Source of the DNA: an uncultured Lachnospiraceae bacterium
GTDB lineage: Bacteria; Bacillota; Clostridia; Lachnospirales; Lachnospiraceae
Direction: 5' to 3'
NCBI GenBank assembly: GCA_937920345.1
Contig: CALGVA010000053.1
Location: 140,895 to 204,894 of the forward strand
DNA: 64,000 nt
Shown: positions 33,240-42,510 of the stretch, piece by piece
How the letters are laid out: each line of letters begins with the position of its first letter
Position numbering within the stretch: position 1 is the stretch's first letter
Notes under the pieces: model-generated
The model's database searches: none
Seen by the model: only the letters and a program-made list of their open reading frames with translations
What the model was told of the DNA's origin: nothing
Program-made: the position numbers and the translations under genes

Positions 33240-34163
33240 GTGACCAGAGGAAAAAGTATTAATGTATACCTAATTGATGGAGAAGCCAATGGAAAAATAA
33301 AGGCTCAGATATCAAATTGGAATGGAATTGCCTATAAAATACCGCGCAGTCTTTTGGCTGAATGTAAAGATTTGGATGCGTTTAAACAGAGTGGGGTTTA
33401 TTTTTTATTTGGTAATAAAATGGTTTATGTAGGACAAGCAGAGGTGCGTAAAAGTGGAAAAGGGATTCAGCAAAGGATTCTTGATCATGAGTTAGATAAA
33501 TATAAAGACTGTTGGGATGAAGTGGTTATATTTACAACAAAGGATAATTCATTAGGGAGGACGGATATATCTTATCTGGAAAATCGATTTTATAATAAGG
33601 CAATAAAGGCTAGACGATTTGAAGTAAAAAATAGTAATGAGCCCACTATGGGTACTGTTACAGAAGAAAAGGAAAGTGAATTGGAGGAGTTTATAGATCA
33701 AGCAGAACTGATATTAGGAGCATTAGGATATAAAGTATTTGAGAATGCGGATATTGAAAGTAATATACAAACAAATAGTTGCAGTAGTAAGTCAGCAACA
33801 AAAGTAATTATCCCGCCTTTGCCGGAAGGGATTGAGGGAGTGGGAGATTTCATTTTGCAGTCGATGAAAAATTTGCAAGATGCTGGATACATATTTTCGG
33901 ATGAAGATATGGCAGTTTTACTTGATCCGATACAATGTAATAGTAAAGATTTATTTAATTTACAGAACTCAAGCGTTGCTTTCTTTAAAATCTACAATGA
34001 GGAGGAGGAGCGCCCGCATTATTTAAATGGAATGCAGAGGTATTATACGCCCAAAAAAGTGGTGTTAGAATATGGAAAATACAAAGTTCTTTTGACCAAA
34101 GAATGGTTTGATAAGTATAATCACAGAGGATTATTTATCAAATGGTATAATAACTTGCATTAA
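33240..34163 (+). CDS. GIY-YIG nuclease-like protein (DUF4357-type C-terminus)
   Basis: A 307-residue protein starting at GTG 33240 (AAGGAAGTGATTTA upstream). Residues 50-125 carry a GIY-YIG nuclease core: GVYFLFGNKMVYVGQAEVR, then RILDHELDKYKDCWDEVVIF and LENRFYNKA. The middle is a variable linker; the last 60 residues (YYTPKKVVLEYGKYKVLLTKEW) recall the DUF4357 tail often attached to such nucleases. It is the first intact gene of the restriction island and may cut or process DNA in defence. The direct role is unproven. Confidence 0.8.
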   Translation: MTRGKSINVYLIDGEANGKIKAQISNWNGIAYKIPRSLLAECKDLDAFKQSGVYFLFGNKMVYVGQAEVRKSGKGIQQRILDHELDKYKDCWDEVVIFTTKDNSLGRTDISYLENRFYNKAIKARRFEVKNSNEPTMGTVTEEKESELEEFIDQAELILGALGYKVFENADIESNIQTNSCSSKSATKVIIPPLPEGIEGVGDFILQSMKNLQDAGYIFSDEDMAVLLDPIQCNSKDLFNLQNSSVAFFKIYNEEEERPHYLNGMQRYYTPKKVVLEYGKYKVLLTKEWFDKYNHRGLFIKWYNNLH

Positions 34164-34211
34164 AAAAGTTGCGAGTATTTGGAATGGCATATGATCAAGG
34201 TGGGTTGAAAA

Positions 34212-34652
34212 ATGGATAACTTAACCAAAGAACAGCGGCATAAAAATATGGTCAACATAAAATCAGAAAATACTTCAATTGAAATATGTTTGCGAAAAGC
34301 ATTGTGGAAAAAAGGATACAGATATAGAAAAAATTATAAAATGCTTCCTGGTAAGCCGGATATTGTATTAACCAAATATAAGATTGCAATTTTTTGTGAT
34401 AGTGAGTTTTTTCACGGTAAAAATTGGGAAGTTCTTAAACCACGAATAGAAAAAGGCAGTAATTCAGATTTTTGGATTAAGAAGATAAATCGGAATAGGG
34501 AACGCGACGATGAAGTAAATAAGCAGTTGTTATTCTTGGGGTGGACGGTTATTCGCTTTTGGGGAAATGATATAAAGAAAAATGTTGATGAATGCGTTAA
34601 AGTTCTTGATGAAACTGTCTTCGATATCATTACAGAGAATTATGATATATAA
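34212..34652 (+). CDS. vsr: Very short patch repair endonuclease (Vsr)
   Basis: A 146-residue Vsr protein, which nicks 5' of the T in T-G mismatches arising from deamination of 5-methylcytosine. The family core is DNLTKEQRHKNMVNIKSENT, RYRKNYKMLPGKPDIVL, IAIFCDSEFFHGKNW (catalytic Asp and His) and the DEVNKQLLFLGWTVIRFWG tail. It is normally encoded beside a cytosine methyltransferase; here one lies 0.9 kb downstream. Its presence supports a C5-type modification with CC-N/W-GG-like sites. Confidence 0.95.
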   Translation: MDNLTKEQRHKNMVNIKSENTSIEICLRKALWKKGYRYRKNYKMLPGKPDIVLTKYKIAIFCDSEFFHGKNWEVLKPRIEKGSNSDFWIKKINRNRERDDEVNKQLLFLGWTVIRFWGNDIKKNVDECVKVLDETVFDIITENYDI

Positions 34653-34682
34653 AAAAGATTGGCTGTTTCCAATCTTTTTTTT
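34653..34682. terminator. Bidirectional terminator between vsr and the restriction gene
   Basis: AAAAAGATTGG and CCAATCTTTTT pair around CTGTTT, with A-runs on the left and T-runs on the right, serving vsr on the plus strand and the convergent minus-strand gene. Confidence 0.85.
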
Positions 34683-34696
34683 GTGGAAGGATAATT

Positions 34697-35422
34697 TTAG
34701 TAACGGGACAAATCTAGCGTATAAGAATTGGGAAGGCAAACATTTGCAATGTCGTTACTAAAATCTTCAAGTTTTCTGAGTAATGGTTTATCATATACAT
34801 TTTTGATGTTGGTAGCAGGATAGCCGTTCGCAGGAGAATATCGTCGGACTAATCTTGGAGGAAGTCCTGCAGTTGTAGGAATCATTGCATCTAGTGTGTT
34901 GTAAAGTGTTTGTGGCATATAAATTGCAATGAAGCCTCTCTGCTTATATTGCTTTACACGATCAGGAGACCATTCTTTAGGGTCATCAAATAATCCAAAA
35001 CCAATAACAGGAGCAGCATTTTGGCCGGTACCGCTAACAATAAGACGCTCTTTGGCTTTGTAGCTTTTTACGGAAATAAAAAGATTAAACGGAGATCCCA
35101 TTATTGCATAATCTCCAATCCAATCCCAAGTTTTTGGAAGTTTATCATAACGATTTGGGGCTGCAGCATCGAGAGCAATTTTGCAGATTAATTCAGTGAC
35201 AGCTCCAGTCACTTTAACATCTTCAGTAAGTCCTGCATTTATTATATCTGCATGGACAGAATCCCTAGCAGATAAAATTTGATATATATTGGAGTATTGA
35301 ATTTGGGGAGTAGTATTTGCTAAGCCACTTCGTCTGAGTGTTTCTTCAAAAATTAGTTGAGATTGGGTAATATCGGTTTTTATTTTGTTTTGCACATCTA
35401 TATAATCATTGATGAATGGCAT
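34697..35422 (-). CDS. Probable type II restriction endonuclease
   Basis: A 241-residue protein divergent from the cytosine methyltransferase, the usual place of a restriction partner. The segment DWIGDYAIMGSPFNLFISVK resembles a PD-(D/E)xK core (acidic residue, then a strand ending in V-K). SYKAKERLIVSGTG follows. The start at 35422 has AAGGAGGGG upstream; an extension to 35470 has none. The recognition site is not readable from sequence; by association with an SsoII-like methylase and Vsr it may cut CCNGG or CCWGG (inference). Confidence 0.6.
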   Translation of the reverse strand: MPFINDYIDVQNKIKTDITQSQLIFEETLRRSGLANTTPQIQYSNIYQILSARDSVHADIINAGLTEDVKVTGAVTELICKIALDAAAPNRYDKLPKTWDWIGDYAIMGSPFNLFISVKSYKAKERLIVSGTGQNAAPVIGFGLFDDPKEWSPDRVKQYKQRGFIAIYMPQTLYNTLDAMIPTTAGLPPRLVRRYSPANGYPATNIKNVYDKPLLRKLEDFSNDIANVCLPNSYTLDLSRY

Positions 35423-35508
35423 ATCTAACACCCCTCCTTGTTGGAATAGAAATATTATATCATAGTCCAAAGATTTAGTATACAGGTAATAAATAAATGA
35501 AAAATAAC

Positions 35509-35553
35509 TTCACTTTATTGCCAAAATGTGATAAAATGAGGACAGATTGACCT
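35509..35553 (+). promoter_or_regulatory. Promoter and SsoII-like operator of the methyltransferase gene
   Basis: TTCACT (35509-35514) and TAAAAT (35532-35537) are 17 bases apart. Immediately downstream, AGGACAGATTGACCT (35539-35553) matches 13 of 15 positions of the operator AGGACAAATTGTCCT recalled for the SsoII methyltransferase, whose N-terminal HTH represses its own gene. Confidence 0.6.
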
Positions 35554-35579
35554 ACTAATCAAGAGGAGAGAAGCCAGAT

Positions 35580-36740
35580 ATGGATATTTATGAAGCAGTT
35601 AAGGAAAAAAGAAAAAGTTTGGGTCTTACTCAAAAGGATTTTGCAGATGCACTTGGAATGGGGAGAAATGGTGAGAGAACTTTGAGACGGTGGGAGAATG
35701 GGGAATCTACACCATCTACATTGGAGTATAAGAGTATTATGCAGTTTGCTAATGTTGTGCCATATGAAGAACAGCATAAAAAGGCTAAATTTAAATATAT
35801 TGATTTGTTTGCGGGTATTGGTGGAATCCGAATTCCTTTTCAGGAGTTAGGAGGTACTTGTGTATTTACCTCTGAATGGGATAAATTTGCCCAGAAAACT
35901 TATCGGGTAAATTTTGGGAATGAGCCACAAGGAGACATTACAAAAATTTCAGCCTCAGATATTCCAGATTTTGATATTTTACTTGCAGGATTTCCGTGTC
36001 AGCCGTTTTCTCAGGCAGGTCTGAAAAAAGGATTTTCTGACACCAGAGGCACTTTGTTTTTTGAAATAGAGAGAATTCTAAAAGAAAAAAATCCAAAGGC
36101 ATTTCTGTTGGAAAACGTTAAACAGCTAAAAGGACATGATAAAGGAAGGACATTACGTGTAATTTTAGAGCATTTGGATTCATTGAATTATTATGTAAAT
36201 TACGCAATTCTGCGAGCGGGAGATTTTGGGGTTCCACAGAATCGTGAAAGAATTTACATTGTGGGATTGAGTAAAGATTATTTTGATTTGCCGGAAGGGT
36301 ATACCTTTGAATTTCCTAAACCAATAAATCAGAAAACTAGACTCGGAGATATATTGGAAAAAAGTGTGGACGAAAAATATACAATTAGTGATGCATTATG
36401 GGAAGGTCATCAGCGTAGAAAAAAAGAGCATCAAGAAAAAGGGAATGGCTTTGGTTACACTTTGTTTAATGAAGAATCAGAATATACTAATACAATTAGT
36501 GCGCGTTATTATAAAGATGGTAGCGAAATATTGATTGATCAAGGAAAGGGAAAAAATCCAAGGAAACTAACTCCGAGAGAATGTGCAAGATTGCAGGGAT
36601 TTCCAGAGAAATTCATTATTCCGGTTTCTGATACACAGGCATATAAGCAATTTGGTAACTCTGTTGCTGTGCCAGTTGTGCGGGCTGTTGCAAAAAAGAT
36701 TATTGAAGAAATAAAAAAATTGCCGAGGAAAGAGGTATGA
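35580..36740 (+). CDS. HTH-fused DNA (cytosine-5) methyltransferase
   Basis: A 386-residue protein. Residues 1-65 are an XRE-like helix-turn-helix (GLTQKDFADALGM, then RTLRRWENGE). From about 72 the C5 methyltransferase motifs follow in order: I IDLFAGIGGIRI, IV GFPCQPFSQAG with the catalytic Cys, VI LENVK, VIII QNRERIYIVG, IX RECARLQGFP and X QFGNSVAVPVV. N-terminal HTH fusions occur in SsoII/ScrFI-type methylases that autoregulate restriction-modification operons. GAGGAGAG precedes the ATG. It is the first gene of a unit with the McrB-like and McrC-like genes, four bases downstream. Confidence 0.95.
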   Translation: MDIYEAVKEKRKSLGLTQKDFADALGMGRNGERTLRRWENGESTPSTLEYKSIMQFANVVPYEEQHKKAKFKYIDLFAGIGGIRIPFQELGGTCVFTSEWDKFAQKTYRVNFGNEPQGDITKISASDIPDFDILLAGFPCQPFSQAGLKKGFSDTRGTLFFEIERILKEKNPKAFLLENVKQLKGHDKGRTLRVILEHLDSLNYYVNYAILRAGDFGVPQNRERIYIVGLSKDYFDLPEGYTFEFPKPINQKTRLGDILEKSVDEKYTISDALWEGHQRRKKEHQEKGNGFGYTLFNEESEYTNTISARYYKDGSEILIDQGKGKNPRKLTPRECARLQGFPEKFIIPVSDTQAYKQFGNSVAVPVVRAVAKKIIEEIKKLPRKEV

Positions 36741-36743
36741 TAA

Positions 36744-39700
36744 ATGGATGAAAAATATATATTAGCCGATTTGGGGAGTGTGGCTGAGATAATACAATCA
36801 AAAATAGAAAAGGAGTTTACACATGATGATATACAGTTAAGCACAGGGTTTAAGGAAGCATTTAGTAACTACGCCACTTCGGCAGGAAGTAGTGTGGAAT
36901 ATATGAAAACTACAGTGATTATTTCTAATTCAGCTGGACAAAAAATATATGCGCCTAATCAGTGGTTTGTATTAGCAGCATATGCAGTGGAGTTTGTTCA
37001 AGAGATAATAAAGTACAGGAATCTTACAGAAGAATTATTGGATACCTACAAAAATAGATTTATTCAAGATAATGGAAGACCTTTTGAAAAAAAAGATATA
37101 TACAAATCCTTAAAAACCGATGAACTAAGTAAATTCAAAGATATTTTTATTGATTCAATGACAGAAATGTTGCAAAAAGATGTAGATGACAACCAGATTG
37201 TAGAAAATAATGTGGAATTGTTATATAGGTTTGTATCTGATGATAAATGGTGGTATGGGGGTAAGGGAATAGAAAGGACAAATGATTTTTATGTTTCTCC
37301 TATATTGGGTATTTTAAATTTAGTAAACGCCAGCCAGTCATATGTTGCAACGATTACATATGCATATGTTAATGATGAGAAGCTGAGAAGGGAACTATCT
37401 ACTATGGTTTTGGCTGACTCAAGTGAGATATTGGATGAGGCTGGAAAATTAGAAAATGAATACCAACGGGCAGCAAGAATTTTGAATGATTATATTTTGG
37501 AGTCGGGAATTGTTTACGAAAAGACAGAGGATGAATTGATTTCAATATTGGACGAGTTTAAAAGAAAGTTTGCACCTGAAAGACTCATGGAACTGTCTGA
37601 TGAAGATTTATTGCGTGAAATGTTTTATACAGCGGAGCAGACTAATGACAGTATGTGCTATTGGTTAGAGTTTCATAAGGACTGTAGAAGTCAGTTCGGC
37701 AGTGTGACGGGAGGGACATCTCTTAAATTTGGATTATATCAGAACAAGGAAGGCGAGTGGATTACAGGCAGTCCGGCCAAAAAGGAGCTTGTTTCATTTG
37801 ATGAGGCCGTTCAAATTGGAAAATCTATCCGAGATAAATTGGCAAGAGGTGTAGAAATAATAGAAGACAGCACGCTTGATGATGTTTCGGATTATGAAGA
37901 ACTCCATGATAAACTTGTGGATGCTTTGGGTAATTTTGCTACAAATAACTGGGTACACAAATATTTTTATATGATGTTCCCGAATAAATTTGCAACTTGG
38001 CATTCCGAAGATTGGCAGAAACATGGATTACGGGCACTGCTCATTAATCCAAGTAGCAAGACCTATGGCAGAAGCGGGCAGATAGCCATAGTTGCAAAAT
38101 ATGCTGGATTGATGGCTGCGCATCTTGGAGAGGCGTTCTATGATAAGTTCGGGGGAATTAAGCAGTTTTGTAGACTTGGAACTTCTGATCATGATGAAAA
38201 TTATGCAGAAGATTGGAGAAAACAGAATATTGCAGCCATAGGTTGGCCGGCAGTTGGTTCATTAGAAAATTACGCACAGACGAATGGTTATACGGGAAGG
38301 GATATTGTCAAAAAGGCTCTTGCAGAAAAAATGCAAGATGAATACTATCCCAACGATGCTGGAATCGCATCACGAAAAGCAGGAGAATTGCAGACCTTTT
38401 ATAAAACCACACAAGACAGTATTTTTGTAATGATGGATGGGGAGGAGTTGCTTGCACTGTGTGATGATGTTGGTAATTATACATATAATGAGAATAATGC
38501 CCATATGCCACACAACAAGTCCGTAACATGGCATTGCTGCTTTGACGAAGAGGAAAGACTGCCAAAGAAGGCAGAAGGGCATATGACATCATGCGTTGAA
38601 CTGAAGGATGATGAAAATTTGCTATATCTGTATAAAAAATATTATTATGATTTGCCGGAAGAAGGTGAGGAAGAAATGTCAGAGATTAAGTCGGAAAAAG
38701 AAGAATATATTGAGCCGAATTATAATACAGGTTTTGAATGCGATTTTGAAAGAAACAGAATTGTGTTCGGTGCACCGGGAACGGGAAAGAGCTATAAACT
38801 GAAACAAGAGTCAGAGGAACTTTTAGGTTGTGCAGAAAACCATATGGAGCGTGTTACTTTCCACACAGATTATTCTTATTCGCAGTTTGTCGGATCATAT
38901 AAGCCTGTGACAGATACGGCTGGAAATATTCGATATGATTTTGTGCCGGGACCGTTCATGCGTGTATATGTCAATGCCGTTAAAAATACGCAACAGATTA
39001 TGAAAGTGTACGATGCAATCGAACAGGCAGATACCATGTATATGTTTCCAACAAATCCGAATCCGACAAATGAGGATGAGAAGTGGGACTTGTTTGAGGA
39101 AATAACGGAAGTAAATCAAGTGGAGACCTTCCATGCATCAAAAGAAGCCAAGGTGGGTGATTTGGCACTTATCTATATGGCAAATACCAAACCCGGCTAT
39201 AAAAACGGTATATATGCTATTGGAAAAATAGTATCAAAGAGCGAAGATATTGCTACAGTTCGATTTGATTATGTTTCGTATTATTGGCCGATTGTGGATT
39301 ATGAAGCGCTTAGACCATTCAGTCCAAATATCCGCAGTAACGGCAGGGTCAGTGACAAAATCATGGAGTTGATTAAAGATACCATTATTCCGGCAAATCC
39401 ATATTTGCTTCTTATTGAAGAAATTAACAGAGCGAAAGTAGCAGCAGTTTTTGGAGATGTGTTTCAATTGCTAGACCGGGACGATGATGGAGTAAGTGAA
39501 TATGAAATCCAAACATCTGAAGATGTAAGAAAATACCTTGCATCACAATTAGGAGGAGTCTCGGAAGACTGGCTTAAAATAAAGCTACCCGACAATATGT
39601 TTATATGGGCATCCATGAATAGTGCAGACCAAGGGGTGTTCCCTATGGATACAGCTTTCAAGCGAAGGTGGAGTTTTGAATACCTCGGAATCAATGAAAA

Positions 39701-40088
39701 TGAGGAAGAAATAGAGGGAATGATTCGACTCGGTGATGATCCGGAGCCTATCGAATGGAATACACTCCGTAAGGCAATCAATGACAAGTTGTCGAAACAG
39801 TATAAGGTAAATGAAGATAAGCTGATGGGACCTTTTTTCCTTTCCAAGAAGGTTCTGAAGACGGATGAGGAAGGAATGATTGAGGATACGGAAGGATTCA
39901 TACGGACCTTCAAGAGCAAGGTCATCATGTATTTGTATGAGGATGCTGCAAAACAGCACAAGTATAAACTGTTTGAGGGCTGTGATAATTCGAAATATTC
40001 ATCTGTATGTGATGCGTTTGATAAAATTGGAATCAGGATATTTGGAGATAACTTCAAAGCTGATTATTATAACAATCAGGAAGGGTAA
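36744..40088 (+). CDS. McrB-like AAA+ GTPase with probable EVE-like insertion (LlaJI R1-type)
   Basis: A 1114-residue NTP-dependent restriction subunit. The N-terminal 600 or so residues are poorly characterised (with HKYFYMMFPNKFATWHSEDW at about 410-430). The AAA+ motor starts near 660: Walker A GAPGTGKS 676-683, Walker B LLLIEEINRAK near 886-896, sensor ASMNSADQG near 955 and the R-rich FKRRWSFEYLG. Between Walker A and B, residues about 765-865 (MFPTNPNPTNEDEKW, GDLALIYMANT, GIYAIGKIVS) look like an EVE/PUA-type modified-base reader. It overlaps neighbours closely (four bases after the methylase, five before the McrC-like gene). Confidence 0.85.
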   Translation: MDEKYILADLGSVAEIIQSKIEKEFTHDDIQLSTGFKEAFSNYATSAGSSVEYMKTTVIISNSAGQKIYAPNQWFVLAAYAVEFVQEIIKYRNLTEELLDTYKNRFIQDNGRPFEKKDIYKSLKTDELSKFKDIFIDSMTEMLQKDVDDNQIVENNVELLYRFVSDDKWWYGGKGIERTNDFYVSPILGILNLVNASQSYVATITYAYVNDEKLRRELSTMVLADSSEILDEAGKLENEYQRAARILNDYILESGIVYEKTEDELISILDEFKRKFAPERLMELSDEDLLREMFYTAEQTNDSMCYWLEFHKDCRSQFGSVTGGTSLKFGLYQNKEGEWITGSPAKKELVSFDEAVQIGKSIRDKLARGVEIIEDSTLDDVSDYEELHDKLVDALGNFATNNWVHKYFYMMFPNKFATWHSEDWQKHGLRALLINPSSKTYGRSGQIAIVAKYAGLMAAHLGEAFYDKFGGIKQFCRLGTSDHDENYAEDWRKQNIAAIGWPAVGSLENYAQTNGYTGRDIVKKALAEKMQDEYYPNDAGIASRKAGELQTFYKTTQDSIFVMMDGEELLALCDDVGNYTYNENNAHMPHNKSVTWHCCFDEEERLPKKAEGHMTSCVELKDDENLLYLYKKYYYDLPEEGEEEMSEIKSEKEEYIEPNYNTGFECDFERNRIVFGAPGTGKSYKLKQESEELLGCAENHMERVTFHTDYSYSQFVGSYKPVTDTAGNIRYDFVPGPFMRVYVNAVKNTQQIMKVYDAIEQADTMYMFPTNPNPTNEDEKWDLFEEITEVNQVETFHASKEAKVGDLALIYMANTKPGYKNGIYAIGKIVSKSEDIATVRFDYVSYYWPIVDYEALRPFSPNIRSNGRVSDKIMELIKDTIIPANPYLLLIEEINRAKVAAVFGDVFQLLDRDDDGVSEYEIQTSEDVRKYLASQLGGVSEDWLKIKLPDNMFIWASMNSADQGVFPMDTAFKRRWSFEYLGINENEEEIEGMIRLGDDPEPIEWNTLRKAINDKLSKQYKVNEDKLMGPFFLSKKVLKTDEEGMIEDTEGFIRTFKSKVIMYLYEDAAKQHKYKLFEGCDNSKYSSVCDAFDKIGIRIFGDNFKADYYNNQEG

Positions 40089-40093
40089 GCCGT

Positions 40094-41563
40094 ATGAAAA
40101 TCATTTCGAGCTATGTCAGGGAGCAGAGGCGGTATTCCAAGAATGAGCTTCGGAGTCTCTTTGCTTATGACGAGCAGGGAGTCGAACAGTTCATAAAGAA
40201 TTTGAAGGCCTATGGTGTCCTGAAGACAGTAAACAATAATGTAGAACAGTTGGCACTTTCTGATTTGGTGGATGAGGATATCCAAATAGCGGATGAATCC
40301 GCTGGAAACGATGAGTACCTGTATGTTTTTACCTATGTTGGTGTCATAACATATGGCAGCAGGATTATAAAAATATATCCAAAGTATCTCCTTTCGGCGG
40401 TTGAGCCGCTAGAAGAGATGAAGCAGGTCATGAAGGTTTTAGAACGTTACAGCAATTCCGAGGAGCAGATAGTTAATTTGTTTAATGGCGATGGAGATAA
40501 CCGTAGCTTCAATTTGCTTGCAATTATCCTTTATTTACTAAATGACTATCATGAGTACGGGGGGTACAACAACAGCGAAGATATAGTAGAGGTTAATGGA
40601 GAAGGGGCAATCCTTTGGGAAAAAACCATTAATGATGGATTTACTATTATCCGGGACAACCGTCCCTATTATACAGAGCTGTATACCGAAAAGACTATTG
40701 ATGATGAAATGGATTATTTCAAGAGACTTCATGAGTGCATTTTGACCGAATGCTCCAAGCAGCTTCATGATTCTGAGCTAGAGGAACTGTTCGAGATGGC
40801 TTCTGTGGATCTGTCTGATGAGAGTTTAGAGAATTTTGGTGACAAGGAATACATATTGGATAGAATCCAAGCTGAACTCAGTTTGCAGTTCAACACCAGA
40901 AGGCAGATACTTCTGAAAACAATGTACACCTATGTTTCGCAAGATAAGAGAGTCTTGGAGGAAAATGAAGGAATCAGTATGTTTGGAACGACAGCGTTCC
41001 ATGCAGTCTGGGAAAAAATATGTGCAGAGGTATTTAATAATAAATTGGCAACACCTATTGGCAGTCTTGGTTTATCTAAGCCTTTGGCGGAGGAGTTTAA
41101 GAAGGAAAAGAAACTGATAGAAATAATTGATTTTCCAGAATGGAAAGCTGCTGATATGGATAAACCAATACTTGCCAAGGATACGCTTATACCCGATATC
41201 ATTACAACAGGACAGAGCACTGTTGGAGATTATTTTATAATTTTGGATGCAAAATATTATAATATCCAACTTGAAAAAGGTAAAGTACTGCGGGGTAATC
41301 CGGGAATTGGAGATGTGACAAAGCAGTACCTTTATCAGTTGGCATATAGAAATTTTATCCAAAAGCAGTCGATTTCTATTGTAAAAAACTGTTTTATAAT
41401 GCCTACTGAAAAGAATGATGTTATTCTTAAAGGAACTGTCAGATTGGCAATGTTGGAAGCCTTGGGATTGGAAAACATAAAAATACGCCAATTGCCAGCA
41501 CATAGAGTTTATGAATATTATCTTACAAGGAAGAAAATGCCAATAGAGGAATTGGCACTATAA
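40094..41563 (+). CDS. McrC-like nuclease subunit (LlaJI family)
   Basis: A 489-residue partner of the McrB-like motor. The N-terminal part (KIISSYVREQRRYSKNELRS) and the C-terminal nuclease fold match the LlaJI/McrC group: LIPDIITTG with Asp near 367 and IILDAKYYN with DAK near 385-387 form a PD-(D/E)xK site, followed by TKQYLYQLAYRN. In LlaJI and McrBC the motor subunit moves on DNA and this subunit cuts. It starts five bases after the McrB-like stop, so subunit ratio is likely coupled. Confidence 0.88.
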   Translation: MKIISSYVREQRRYSKNELRSLFAYDEQGVEQFIKNLKAYGVLKTVNNNVEQLALSDLVDEDIQIADESAGNDEYLYVFTYVGVITYGSRIIKIYPKYLLSAVEPLEEMKQVMKVLERYSNSEEQIVNLFNGDGDNRSFNLLAIILYLLNDYHEYGGYNNSEDIVEVNGEGAILWEKTINDGFTIIRDNRPYYTELYTEKTIDDEMDYFKRLHECILTECSKQLHDSELEELFEMASVDLSDESLENFGDKEYILDRIQAELSLQFNTRRQILLKTMYTYVSQDKRVLEENEGISMFGTTAFHAVWEKICAEVFNNKLATPIGSLGLSKPLAEEFKKEKKLIEIIDFPEWKAADMDKPILAKDTLIPDIITTGQSTVGDYFIILDAKYYNIQLEKGKVLRGNPGIGDVTKQYLYQLAYRNFIQKQSISIVKNCFIMPTEKNDVILKGTVRLAMLEALGLENIKIRQLPAHRVYEYYLTRKKMPIEELAL

Positions 41564-41575
41564 GGAAGTGGATTT

Positions 41576-42304
41576 ATGACGAAAAATAGAAAACAACTTA
41601 TTAAATACATCATGGTTTTTTTAATCGCTGCTGTATTAATTTATGTAGTTACTTATTGCTGCTTCTTAGGTGACGGATTTCTATCGGCAGGGAAAGATAT
41701 GGAGAAAAAAGACTGGCTAGGTTTTTTCGGAGCATATTTATCTTTTATAGGAACTGTTGCAGTTAGTATGGCAGCCGCACTGCAAAGCAGCTACTATAAT
41801 AAAAGAGAGAATCAAAGGCGGGCATATGAGCGATTTGAGTTGATACAACCTGTTTTTTCTATTGATATTAGCGAAAGAAATAGTCATGTTGGGAATTATG
41901 CCCTTGCCATTAATCCTAGCGATTCATCGACTTTTCCACGGTTTGATAATTTTACTCTTAAAATTAAAAATTTGGGAGAATATCCTGCTCTGCATATATG
42001 TATTTTTGAAAAATATATGTTTCCTGTGATTGATTCCAAGGAAGAGAAAAAAATACTGGTTGCATTTGAAGATTCTGAGGATGTAAAAAAATATCCAAAA
42101 GGAATAGCTGCTATTCTTCCCCTTGAGGATATGGATAGAGGTGGCGAAAGACTGCCATATGAATTCAACATTGCTTATGATGACATTGATGGAAACTCCG
42201 TATTCCAAACTTTTAAACTGATGGATTTTGAAGAGAAAAAGTATTATTCATTAAAGAAACGAGAGGTTACTGTTGAATCAGAAAAAAGGAATTTTGCGGA
42301 TTGA
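41576..42304 (+). CDS. Two-helix membrane protein at the end of the restriction operon
   Basis: A 242-residue protein. Residues 10-30 (IMVFLIAAVLIYVVTYCCF) and about 47-68 (WLGFFGAYLSFIGTVAVSMAA) are membrane helices; the remaining 170 residues are cytoplasmic, with a coiled segment (SSYYNKRENQRRAYERF). AAGGAAGTG precedes ATG 41576, 12 bases after the nuclease gene, so it is in the same operon. No family was recognised. Small membrane proteins with this layout occur in defence islands as possible effectors, but nothing here proves it. Confidence 0.65.
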   Translation: MTKNRKQLIKYIMVFLIAAVLIYVVTYCCFLGDGFLSAGKDMEKKDWLGFFGAYLSFIGTVAVSMAAALQSSYYNKRENQRRAYERFELIQPVFSIDISERNSHVGNYALAINPSDSSTFPRFDNFTLKIKNLGEYPALHICIFEKYMFPVIDSKEEKKILVAFEDSEDVKKYPKGIAAILPLEDMDRGGERLPYEFNIAYDDIDGNSVFQTFKLMDFEEKKYYSLKKREVTVESEKRNFAD

Positions 42305-42510
42305 TTCCTTGTCAAAATACATTGATTTTCAGAGTGCCCATGCGGAATCGTTTGGAGAGCAGGTGCTTGATATTCAAAAACTGTTGGCAATAGAACAAAT
42401 GTTCTATATAATTACAACATCGCTACATTAGGAAAGTGTTGAGGATAGATATTTGGTGCGGCAGACAATTTCCCTTTGGTCGGCCAAGTATCGTAGGAAA
42501 CGGTGCTTTA
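42305..42510 (+). other. Probable gene remnant, no intact gene
   Basis: A frame overlapping the previous gene end and stopping at about 42431 encodes KYIDFQSAHAESFGEQVLD and LLAIEQMFYIITTSLH, which looks protein-like but has no start with a ribosome binding site. It is probably the tail of a lost mobile-element gene. The rest holds nothing recognisable. Confidence 0.3.
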
